NCBI GenBank assembly: GCA_025960445.1
Contig: JAICIT010000104.1
Location: forward strand, 1 to 7,663
Length of the DNA: 7,663 nucleotides
Reading direction: 5' to 3'
From: Bradyrhizobium sp.
Lineage (GTDB): Bacteria > Pseudomonadota > Alphaproteobacteria > Rhizobiales > Xanthobacteraceae
In this document: positions 1 through 7,100 of the stretch, one piece after another
Numbering within the stretch: position 1 is the first letter of the stretch
How the letters are laid out: each line of letters opens with the position of its first letter
Notes under the pieces: model-generated
Databases searched by the model: none
The model's input: only the letters and a program-made list of their open reading frames with translations
What the model was told of the DNA's origin: nothing
Made by a program: the position numbers and the translations under genes

Positions 1-485
1 CGCTCGCCGTCGCCTTCGCCGCCGAGCTTGATCTTGAGCAGCGGCCGGTGCGCGGCTTTGGCGCTCGCGGCAGCCATCGCATCCGGCGAACCAAGCGAGA
101 TCGTGTAGGCGGTAATGCAGGCAGTGGCCGCCGGACATCCGAGCAAATTCCAAACGCGCTGGCTGCTGGTTTTGGCTTCAAGGTCGAGCAGCGCGCAGTC
201 CAGTGCGTTGCGAGCGGCGCCGGGGGGCATGGCAGCCTGCAGCCCCTGGCGATCGAGCCCGCGTGAAAGAAGCTCCTGCATCGCCTGGATCGCGGCCAGA
301 GTGGTCTCCGGGGTCTCGCCGTAACGCGAATAGGGAACGCATTCGCCGCGCCCGATGTGGCCGTTGCGACTGACTTCCGCCACGATCGTTACGGCTTCTG
401 TTTTGGCGCCGCGGCTGATCGTGAAGGAGCCTGCGATCGGCCAGCGCTCGATTTTCGCGTAGAGCATCAGGGAACTGGAAGTCAT
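1..485 (-). CDS. dgcA: Dipeptide epimerase / N-acetyl-D-Glu racemase DgcA-like (enolase superfamily), N-terminal part
   Basis: The reading frame runs from an ATG at 485-483 to the left edge, giving 161 whole codons and no stop, so the C-terminal half (rest of the barrel) is missing. An upstream ATG at 490 meets a stop after two codons, so 485 is the start. No strong Shine-Dalgarno is visible. What is seen: the enolase-type N-terminal capping domain, with a GRGECVPYSRYGET stretch at residues 45-58 that is typical of L-Ala-D/L-Glu epimerases. A helical AARNALDCALLDLEAK segment lies at about 90-105, and the first barrel strand carries LLKIKLG at 149-155. In this family the second lysine of the KxK motif (K153 here) is the acid/base that abstracts the alpha proton. 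The Mg-binding Asp/Glu residues lie beyond the edge. The enzyme is cytosolic and would epimerise dipeptides from peptidoglycan turnover, or racemise N-acyl-D-glutamate if it is true DgcA. Family assignment is firm; the choice between the two substrates is not. It is divergent from the lipid-transport operon. Confidence 0.85.
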   Translation of the reverse strand, partial: MTSSSLMLYAKIERWPIAGSFTISRGAKTEAVTIVAEVSRNGHIGRGECVPYSRYGETPETTLAAIQAMQELLSRGLDRQGLQAAMPPGAARNALDCALLDLEAKTSSQRVWNLLGCPAATACITAYTISLGSPDAMAAASAKAAHRPLLKIKLGGEGDGE

Positions 486-641
486 TTCATTTTCTGACAA
501 TTCTGAACCGTGCCGGCTTGCCCGGCGCAATCAAGTATGGCTGGTTAGGGACGTGCTCTACAAGACGGCGGCGGGGCGGGGCGGTTATTTCCTTTTTTCC
601 TTTTGCATGAAGTGCAGTGAGTTGGCACGGGAGTTCGCATC
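486..641. other. Divergent intergenic spacer
   Basis: These 156 bases separate two divergently transcribed genes and should hold both promoters. No convincing -35/-10 pair was found on either strand. Visible structure is a short inverted repeat at 510-528 (GTGCCGG, 5-base loop, CCGGCGC, one G-T wobble), a G-rich run around 569-582, and a pyrimidine-rich stretch at about 583-605. The hairpin would sit in the leader of the minus-strand epimerase message, but it is small and could be chance in GC-rich DNA. Confidence 0.4.
629..633 (+). promoter_or_regulatory. Ribosome binding site that fixes the GTG start of the permease
   Basis: GGGAG lies 8 bases before the GTG at 642. An in-frame TGA at 618-620 and the absence of any other ATG, GTG or TTG codon in frame between it and 642 make this GTG the only start that keeps the whole N-terminal domain. 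Confidence 0.7.
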
Positions 642-1775
642 GTGAGTGGCGACCCGACATTGGAGCGGATATCACGCAGCAATGGCCTCGCGCTCTTTGC
701 CGCTGGCTCGTGGACGGCAGGCTTTGCGCCAGTGCTCGAGGAAATTGTCGCTGACGCCGAAAAGCTGACGGGCAGCCGACCCGATATCTCCATTGACGTA
801 TCGCGGGTCTCGAAACTCGACACCTTTGGCGCCTGGCTGATCGAGCGGCTGCGGCGCAGCCTGACACAAGGGGGCGTCGAGCCGAACATCGCAGGACTAT
901 CCGCCAACTATTCGAGCCTCGTCGACGAAGTGCGTCGGGTTAAAGCGGCGCCGCCGATCGACACCACCGCCGTAACGATCACGGGAATGCTGGATCAGGT
1001 CGGGCGTGCCGTTGTCGGGGTTGGCGGCACCATGGCCGGATTGATCGACATGCTCGGCGCGGTGCTGGCGGCGAGCGGCCGGGTCTTGATTCACCCCCGC
1101 AGCTTCCGCCTGACCTCGACCGTGCATCACCTCGAGCAGGTGTGCTGGCGCGCGGTGCCGATTGTGGTTCTGATCACCTTCCTGATCGGCTGCATCATAT
1201 CGCAACAGGGAATCTTTCATTTCCGGAAATTCGGCGCGGACATCTTCGTGGTCGACATGCTCGGCGTGCTGGTGCTGCGGGAAATCGGCGTGCTGCTGGT
1301 GGCGATCATGGTGGCGGGCCGCTCTGGCAGCGCCTACACCGCCGAACTCGGCTCCATGAAGATGCGCGAGGAGATCGATGCGCTGCGCACAATGGGCTTC
1401 GATCCGATCGAGGTGCTGATATTGCCTCGGATGCTGGCGCTGGTCATTGCGCTTCCCATCCTGGCGTTCCTCGGGGCCATTGCCGCGCTGTATGGCGGCG
1501 GACTAGTGGCCTGGCTCTATGGCGGGGTCGATCCCGAGGCTTTCCTGCTTCGGCTGCGCGATGCGATTTCGATCGATCACTTCACGGTCGGTATCATCAA
1601 GGCCCCTGTCATGGCCGCGGTGATCGGGATCGTGGCATGCGTCGAGGGGCTAGCGGTGCAGGGCAGCGCCGAATCACTGGGGCAACACACGACCTCCTCG
1701 GTGGTGAAGGGAATTTTCTTTGTCATCGTGATGGACGGCGTGTTCGCGATCTTTTTCGCCTCGATCGGAATGTGA
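642..1775 (+). CDS. mlaE: MlaE-type ABC permease with fused N-terminal MlaB-like STAS domain
   Basis: This 377-residue inner-membrane permease belongs to an MCE (Mla-type) ABC system that moves phospholipid or related lipid between the inner membrane and the periplasm. Residues 1 to about 105 look like a STAS/MlaB domain. The segment DISIDVSRVSKLDTFGAW (48-65) has the usual strand followed by D-T-x-G, and T61 falls where MlaB proteins carry their conserved threonine. Residues about 130-377 are the MlaE permease. An amphipathic interface helix at about 135-165 is followed by a hydrophobic segment at 171-188. The family signature then spans 213-255, with REIG, AGRSGSAYTAELG, MKMREEIDALRTMG and DP readable; it includes the cytoplasmic coupling region that contacts the ATPase. 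Further hydrophobic segments lie at about 262-294, 317-337 and 355-375. In E. coli MlaB and MlaE are separate proteins; here they are one chain. The stop is followed one base later by the ATPase start, so the genes are co-transcribed and probably translationally coupled. The transported lipid is not identifiable from sequence. Confidence 0.93.
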   Translation: MSGDPTLERISRSNGLALFAAGSWTAGFAPVLEEIVADAEKLTGSRPDISIDVSRVSKLDTFGAWLIERLRRSLTQGGVEPNIAGLSANYSSLVDEVRRVKAAPPIDTTAVTITGMLDQVGRAVVGVGGTMAGLIDMLGAVLAASGRVLIHPRSFRLTSTVHHLEQVCWRAVPIVVLITFLIGCIISQQGIFHFRKFGADIFVVDMLGVLVLREIGVLLVAIMVAGRSGSAYTAELGSMKMREEIDALRTMGFDPIEVLILPRMLALVIALPILAFLGAIAALYGGGLVAWLYGGVDPEAFLLRLRDAISIDHFTVGIIKAPVMAAVIGIVACVEGLAVQGSAESLGQHTTSSVVKGIFFVIVMDGVFAIFFASIGM

Positions 1776-1776
1776 C

Positions 1777-2547
1777 ATGGCGCCGGAAGCAACAAACGCG
1801 ATCATCCGGGTCCGCGACATCGCGGTGCAGTTCGGATCGACCAAAGTGCTCGACGGGCTCAATCTCGACGTCAAGCGCGGTGAGATACTGGGCTTCGTCG
1901 GTCCGTCCGGTGCGGGCAAATCGGTGCTGACGCGCACCATCATCGGGCTCGTTCCCAAGGTCTCGGGAAGCATCGAGGTGTTCGGGATCGATCTCGATGG
2001 CGCCGATGATGCGGAACGACGCGCGGTGGAGCGGCGCTGGGGCATCCTGTTCCAGCAGGGCGCGCTATTTTCGTCCTTGACCGTGCGACAGAATATCCAG
2101 TTCCCGGTCCGCGAATACCTGAAAGTCTCGCAGCGGCTGCTCGATGAGATCACCGTCGCCAAACTCGGCATGGTGGGATTGCGGCCCGAAGTCGCCGACC
2201 GTTTTCCCGCGGAACTATCCGGCGGCATGATCAAGCGCGTGGCGCTGGCGCGCGCGCTTGCGCTTGATCCCGAGTTGGTCTTCCTCGACGAACCGACCTC
2301 GGGGCTGGACCCGATCGGCGCCGGCGATTTCGACGAGTTGGTAAGAACGTTACAGCGGACTTTGGGCCTTACCGTTTTCATGGTAACTCACGACCTGGAC
2401 AGCCTTTACACCGCATGTGACCGCATCGCCGTTTTGGGGGACGGCAAGATCATTGCCGCAGGATCGATGGCGGAAATGCAGGCCTCACAACATCCATGGT
2501 TGAGAGCCTATTTCCATGGCAAGCGCGCGCGGGCGGTAATGGGTTGA
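1777..2547 (+). CDS. mlaF: MlaF-type ABC transporter ATP-binding protein
   Basis: This 256-residue cytoplasmic ATPase powers the MlaE permease and has the full set of ABC motifs. Walker A is GPSGAGKS at 42-49, and the Q-loop is FQQGALF at 92-98. The signature is LSGGMIKR at 147-154; the LSGGM form with M in place of Q is typical of the Mla/MCE ATPases. Walker B is LVFLDEP at 167-173 with catalytic E172. The D-loop region is SGLDP at 175-179 and the switch histidine is H205 in THD. No catalytic residue is missing, and length is normal for the family. The ATG lies one base after the permease stop; GGAA at 1767-1770, inside the end of the permease gene, is a plausible ribosome binding site. The C-terminal tail (about 237-256, HPWLRAYFHGKRAR) is where MlaF proteins contact the STAS domain, which fits the fusion upstream. 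Confidence 0.95.
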   Translation: MAPEATNAIIRVRDIAVQFGSTKVLDGLNLDVKRGEILGFVGPSGAGKSVLTRTIIGLVPKVSGSIEVFGIDLDGADDAERRAVERRWGILFQQGALFSSLTVRQNIQFPVREYLKVSQRLLDEITVAKLGMVGLRPEVADRFPAELSGGMIKRVALARALALDPELVFLDEPTSGLDPIGAGDFDELVRTLQRTLGLTVFMVTHDLDSLYTACDRIAVLGDGKIIAAGSMAEMQASQHPWLRAYFHGKRARAVMG

Positions 2548-2608
2548 AGCGTAATGCCGAGCAGCTACGGCGCGTTTGCGCGAACTGAATCTTGATTGAT
2601 CTGAGTAT

Positions 2609-2613
2609 CGGAG
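2609..2613 (+). promoter_or_regulatory. Ribosome binding site deciding the MCE protein start
   Basis: CGGAG lies 7 bases before the ATG at 2621 but only 4 bases before the TTG at 2618. The spacing and the stronger start codon favour ATG 2621 over the longer TTG form, which would add only one residue. Confidence 0.65.
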
Positions 2614-2620
2614 TTGGTTG

Positions 2621-3493
2621 ATGGAAACGCGGGCGAACTTCGTCCTGATCGGATCGTTCACGCTGGCGGTCATTGCGGCGGCCTTCGGTTTCGTTCTCTG
2701 GTTCCAATCGCTTCATACGACCAAGGCGCGCACGCCCTTGCGGATCGTTTTCGAAGGCCCCGCGGCGGGGCTGCGCAACGGGGGCAGCGTCAATTTCAAC
2801 GGCATCAGGGTGGGCGAGGTGATGTCGGTGAAGCTGGACAATCCGCGGCGCGTTGTCGCGCTCACGATGATCGAGAACAACGCGCCGATCCGCAAGGACA
2901 CTTTGGTCGGGCTCGAATTCCAGGGGCTCACTGGCGTAGCTGCGATATCGCTGAAGGGTGGCGAGGAGGCCGCGCCGCCAGTCCCGCTGGATGAGGATGG
3001 CATACCGACCCTGAAGGCGGATCCGAACGCATTGCAGGATGTGACTGAGGCCATTCGCGGCACGCTGCAGAATATCAACCGGGTCGTCGCTGACAATCAG
3101 GACGCGGTGAAGAACTCGCTGCGAAACCTCGAGGCCTTTACTTCGTCGTTGGCGCGCAACTCCGAGAAGATCGATGACGTCATGCTGAAGGTCGACGGCG
3201 TGATCGCCAAGACCGACAATCTGATGGTGGGTTTGAACACCCTGGCGGGCGGCAAGGACGGTGGCGAGCTGTTTCAGACGGTGAAGTCGATCCGCGAACT
3301 GGCGGAGGATTTCGACAAGCGCTCCGGCGCCTTGATGGCGGACGGGCGCCGCACGCTGGGTGATATCAGCCGCGCGGTCATCAACCTCGACCGCAATCCG
3401 ACGCGCCTGTTGTTCGGTCCGGCCGCCAATGCGAGTGCCCCGGCGCCGGCACCCGCGGCAGCGCCTGCCGCCGCCGAGAGACGGCGGCCGTAA
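2621..3493 (+). CDS. mlaD: MlaD-type MCE-domain lipid transport protein with long helical C-terminal tail
   Basis: This 290-residue substrate-binding component is anchored in the inner membrane and faces the periplasm. Residues 8-28 form one uncleaved hydrophobic anchor (VLIGSFTLAVIAAAFGFVLWF region) after a short N-terminus, METRANF. Residues about 38-115 are a single MCE domain, with GPAAGLRNGGSVNFNGIRVG at 46-65 as its hallmark and LEFQGLTGVAAISLKGG at 98-114 as its last strands. MCE domains form a hexameric ring with a central lipid pore. Residues about 135-260 are predicted helical and contain N/Q/L-rich segments. They end in NPTRLLFG (259-266), a motif I recognise at the end of the helical region of many bacterial MCE proteins. 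The tail at 267-290 is Ala/Pro-rich and probably disordered. E. coli MlaD is about 183 residues, so the extra length lies in the helix. The gene starts 73 bases after the ATPase stop in the same operon. No MlaC-like gene follows in the window. Confidence 0.93.
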   Translation: METRANFVLIGSFTLAVIAAAFGFVLWFQSLHTTKARTPLRIVFEGPAAGLRNGGSVNFNGIRVGEVMSVKLDNPRRVVALTMIENNAPIRKDTLVGLEFQGLTGVAAISLKGGEEAAPPVPLDEDGIPTLKADPNALQDVTEAIRGTLQNINRVVADNQDAVKNSLRNLEAFTSSLARNSEKIDDVMLKVDGVIAKTDNLMVGLNTLAGGKDGGELFQTVKSIRELAEDFDKRSGALMADGRRTLGDISRAVINLDRNPTRLLFGPAANASAPAPAPAAAPAAAERRRP

Positions 3494-3628
3494 TGGGGAC
3501 AAGCCGCCACAGCTCGCTTCCGCGTCGTCGCTCCTTCGAAAGCCGGGACACAGCGGGAGGGGTGAAGACCGGCGATGCCGCTGGTAGCGCCATTACCGTC
3601 CGCGGAATTCACCACGCACGGTCTTTTC

Positions 3629-3726
3629 GGTTGTAGCCCGGATGAGCGCGGCGACATCCGGGAACGATTGAGGGGACAGGCGCCCCGGATATCGCTTCGC
3701 TCATCCGGGCGACGGGGCTCACAACC
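3629..3726. repeat. Inverted pair of REP-like palindromes
   Basis: Two 27-bp units face each other at 3636-3662 and 3684-3710, separated by 21 bases. After reverse-complementing the second, 24 of 27 positions match. Each unit is itself a hairpin: in the first, CCCGGATG (3637-3644) pairs with CATCCGGG (3655-3662) around a 10-base loop; the second pairs CCCGGAT (3684-3690) with ATCCGGG (3703-3709). The whole is bounded by GGTTGT (3629-3634) and ACAACC (3721-3726), so the inverted symmetry may reach 98 bp with an insertion in the right arm. From memory, palindromes with a CCCGGATGAGCG core are very common between genes in Bradyrhizobium and relatives. They probably act as 3'-end stabilisers or attenuators and are thought to be spread by REP-associated transposases; no transposase is present here. 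Confidence 0.8.
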
Positions 3727-3750
3727 ATTCCCAACTCGCGCCGGCCGCTC

Positions 3751-3783
3751 GAAACAAAAACGGAGGCATCGCTGCCTCCGTTT
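3751..3783 (-). terminator. Intrinsic terminator of the giant minus-strand gene
   Basis: On the minus strand a 10-bp perfect stem (AACGGAGGCA at 3782-3773, 4-base loop, TGCCTCCGTT at 3768-3759) runs into a T-rich tract (T run at 3760-3756, then G and three more T). It starts 23 bases after the TAA of the giant gene at 3808-3806. Read on the plus strand the stem is followed by only three T, so it may be weakly bidirectional and could also catch transcripts from the lipid-transport operon. Confidence 0.87.
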
Positions 3784-3805
3784 CCCCATGCGATCCAATC
3801 AGACC

Positions 3806-4135
3806 TTACCCGAGCCGTCCCGCCGCGTGGGCGAGCATGGTGTAGACGAGGCCGGTCTCCGAGGTGAGATGACCGCGCAGCACCGCCGGGCCACGCTCGT
3901 CGCGCGCGACCTCGTCAAGCAGGCGCTCGAACTCAGCGATGTAGCGGTCGACCGTCTGCTTGAAATTGCGATCGGCGCGATACTTGCGGGCGACCTCATC
4001 GAATGCCTTCTGGCCGGCCGGCGTATAGAGCCGCTTGGTGAAGGCCTTGCTCTCGCCGCGCTGATAACGATCCCACATCTCGGCGGCGAGGTTGCGATCC
4101 ATCAGCCGGCCGATATCGAGCGACAAGGACTCCAG
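3806..4135 (-). other. Conserved C-terminal globular domain of the giant protein
   Basis: Residues 1160-1268 form a compact helical domain different in composition from the rod: rich in aromatic and charged residues, with no 11-residue repeat. Landmarks are LSLDIGRLMD (1163-1172), MWDRYQRGE (1179-1187), FTKRLYT (1191-1197), GQKAFDEVARKYR (1200-1212), TVDRYIAEFERLL (1220-1232) and the end VYTMLAHAAGRLG (1256-1268). I recall very similar ends on large coiled-coil proteins across Hyphomicrobiales. The high density of specific residues suggests a protein-interaction module under strong constraint; its partner is unknown to me. Confidence 0.7.
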
Positions 4136-7100
4136 CGGATTGCCGCCGGAGGCCTGTTGGCCGCGGCCGCGCGGCGCCTCGCGGTTGCCGGTACTGGCGT
4201 CCGTTCGGTTCAGCAGTTCGGAAAGCCAGCCGTCGCGCCCCTGGTCGGCACTTCCGGGTGAAACCGGCGGCGCGTCGGTGCGGCGCGATCCGGGCAAGCC
4301 CAGGTCGGGTGGCGGCAGGCTTGAGGCGCTGCCACCCTCGCGGTTGCGGGGAGCCGCGCCGCGGTTTCCGCCGGTGGGTACCAGCACCGGCTCTTCGTCG
4401 GGCTGCGAAGAACTGGCGCGGCCCGCCGTTACAACATCAAGCCCACGGCCATGGTGTGCGACGATCCGGTTCAATTCCGCCAGCGCCTCAATCTGGTCCA
4501 CGATCACCTTTCGCATCTGCGCGGTGCTTTCGGCCGCCTCCTGCGGCATTTCCAGAACGCCGCGGCGGAGCTCGTTGCGGGTGGCCTCGAGTTCATGGTG
4601 CATTTCGGCAGCCATCTGCTTCATACCCGCGACTGTGCTCGCGAAGTTTTCGCTCGATTGCTTGAACATCGCTTCCGCTTCCAGCGTGCTCTGCCGATAA
4701 ATGTCGGACATCGCTTCTACGGTGTGGCGGCGTTCCTCTTCTGCCGCCTCCCGCACCGTCTCAAACTGCTGCGTGATGGCGGCAGAGCCGGCGCCTGCGG
4801 TTTCAGCTACCACGCGGGCGATGTCGCGCGCGCGCTCTTCCGCGGCCAACAGGGACTCATCCAGGAGCCCCGTGAAACGCGACAGCCGCTGGTCAAGCTC
4901 GCCGGTGCGCTGATCGATAATGCTGACCAGCGACTCGAGCAGGGTCTTTCGCTCGGAGATGGTAGCCGTGGTGTTCCGATTGCTTTGCTCGACGGCCGCG
5001 GCGGCATCTGCCAGCGCCTGGCCGTGTTGCTCGAATTGGCCGGAAAGCGAGCCCAGATCCTCCAGCGCCTTCGCGGTCTTGGCGTTAAAGATGCCAAGCT
5101 GCTGTTCGAGAGTTTGTGTCGCGACGCCATTACGCGAGCTGACGTCGTTCATGGCGGAGACGAAGTCGGCCACGCGGGTGACCAACGCGCGTTCCAGCGA
5201 ATTGAGGTTGTCGTGCGCGCCGGTCAGCACTTCCTGCAACAGGATATTGCCTTCGCGTAGTCGCTCGAACAGCGCGACGGTGTCGGTGCGCAGGATTTTG
5301 CTGGTCTCCTGCATCTCGGTGACCGCAGCGATCGAGACCTGCCGTGACTGATCGATTGCCGCGCGCGAGGCCTGCTCCAGTTCCCTTAACGACTTGGCGA
5401 CAGCGCCGGTGGCGAACTCGCCCGCCGAAGTGATCGTCCGCGCCACCTCGGAACCTTGGCCCAAAATCGACTGCGAGAAGGTCTGGCCGCGGCTTTCGAT
5501 GGATCGGAGCGCGTCGGAGGTGACGCGGTCGATATCGATCGTGAGTTGGTTGGTTTTCGCGCCGATCGCTTCGACCAGTACGCCGCGCTTGCTGTCGATG
5601 ATCTGCGACAGCCGGTCGGCCTGCTGCTGCACATGATTGACGATCTCGTCGGACTTGCCGGTCATGGTCGAGCCGAACGCGCCGCTAGCGGCGAGAACCG
5701 ATCGTTCGACTTCGGTCGAAGTCGATTTGACCTTCGAGGTGACTTCATTCGATGCGGTCACCAGCGCGTTTTGCGCAGCGAGTGCGCTGCTCTGGATGTT
5801 TTCGGTAGTGTTCGCGGCTACCGCGCTGAGTGAGCGCTCGACTTCAGTCGATATCGCCTTGATTTGAGAGGCGGCATCCGCCGAAGTGGCGTGCAGCGAT
5901 GTTTGCGCTTCGCGCGCGCTATTCACGATCGAAGCGGCGGTGCCTGCTCCTACCGCGGTCAGCGTACGTTCGACATCCGCCGCAAGTGTCTTGACGTGGT
6001 TGGCGGCATCCGACGATGCGGTGATGAGGGCGGTCTGTACTTCTCGCGCGCCGGAAAGGATCGAAGCGGCGGTTGCATTGCCAGCGGCCGACAGCGTTCG
6101 CTCGATATCGCCGGACAGCGATTTGATCTGTGTGGCGGTTTCCGACGAGGCGCTCAGTAGCGTGGATTGCGCGTCACGGGCGCTGGTCACAATGGAGGTC
6201 GCCGCGCCGGTGCCCACCGACATCAGCGCGCGCTCGACCTCGGTCGCAGTCAGCTTGAGCTGCGCGCCGACGTCGGACGAAACCGAAAGCAGCGATTGCT
6301 GTGCGGCGCGCGCGCCGGTCTGAATGGTCTCGCTGGTGTTGACGACGAGGTTGGTGAGCGAACGCTCGGCGTCCTCGACGTTGGACTTAATGCCGAGCGA
6401 CAGCTCCTCGGCGCGCGCGACAAGGCCATCGCTGGCCTGCCGTCCGCTGCTCTCGATGCGGCCCGCCACCGCTTCGATGCGCGTCCCGAGCAGGTCTTCA
6501 AATTGCGCTACCCGTGTATCGATATCGTTCGCCACCGCGCCGACACGGCCCTCGAGGCCCTGATGGATTTCCTGGAACCTGGCCGTAATGGCGTCGGTGA
6601 GGTGGGCGCTGCGGCCCTCGATTGTGGAGGTCACGCTCAGGATGCGTTGGTCGACTGCCTCGATTGCCTGCGCGGCGCCTTCGGTCAGCGAAGAGGTGAG
6701 TTGGGTCAGGCGCGTATCGATCGACTGGATTGCCTGCGCCGCGCCGTCAGTGAGTGTCGATGCCAATGTGCCGAGCCTGACATCGATGGTTTCAGTGACC
6801 GAATTTGCTCTGCTGTCGAAGGTTTGTTCGAGCGATTTGAGGCGTCCGTCGATCGATTGGTCGAAGAATTTGATCTTGTCGTCGAGCGAGGAGTCGAGGC
6901 TGGCGACGCGGTTTCCGAGTACGGTTTCGAATTGCACCAACCGATGATCAAGCGAGGCGGTGATCTTGCCGCTGTTCGACGTCAGGCGGTTGTCAAAATT
7001 GTCGACGTAGCCCTTCAGGTTATCCGCGATCTCCTCCGTACGCTGGCCCAGGCGTTCGACGATCTCGCCACCGAAGGTCTTGACGGTGCGGTCGAATTCC

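Larger units (their letters stand above)
3494..3805. other. Convergent intergenic spacer without a gene
   Basis: This is 312 bases between the 3' ends of the lipid-transport operon and the giant minus-strand gene. The first 135 bases (3494-3628) hold nothing recognisable apart from a tiny 4-bp hairpin at 3570-3580. The remainder contains the REP-like pair and the minus-strand terminator listed separately. Open frames crossing this stretch continue into the antisense of neighbouring genes and have no family resemblance. The auxiliary lipoprotein gene that often follows an MCE gene in related bacteria is not here. Confidence 0.7.

Noticed and set aside
518..546. TTGCCC with a 17-base spacer as a promoter for the lipid-transport operon
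   Set aside because: The hexamer at the expected -10 position (CTGGTT) does not resemble a -10 element, so it is not supported.
1142..1930. 262-codon plus-strand frame overlapping the permease and ATPase genes
   Set aside because: Its composition is arginine- and glycine-rich with no domain, while the overlapping frames hold complete MlaE and MlaF motifs.
2450..3502. 350-codon minus-strand open frame across the MCE gene
   Set aside because: It lies antisense to the MCE protein, is rich in R, H and Q as typical of shadow frames, and has no recognisable domain.
3570..3580. CGGC-GAT-GCCG hairpin as terminator of the lipid-transport operon
   Set aside because: The stem is only 4 bp and no T-run follows; such motifs are frequent by chance in this GC-rich sequence.
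4451..5260. Long plus-strand open frame (269 codons) opposite the giant gene, with others at 3575-4261 and 5864-6160
   Set aside because: They are antisense to a clearly coding frame in high-GC DNA, show no family motifs, and their apparent repeats mirror the 132-bp repeats of the real gene.
5741..6400. Evenly spaced repeats considered as a CRISPR-like or non-coding tandem array
   Set aside because: The 132-bp period is a multiple of 3, similarity runs through the whole unit with no spacers, and the frame is open and conserved at amino acid level.
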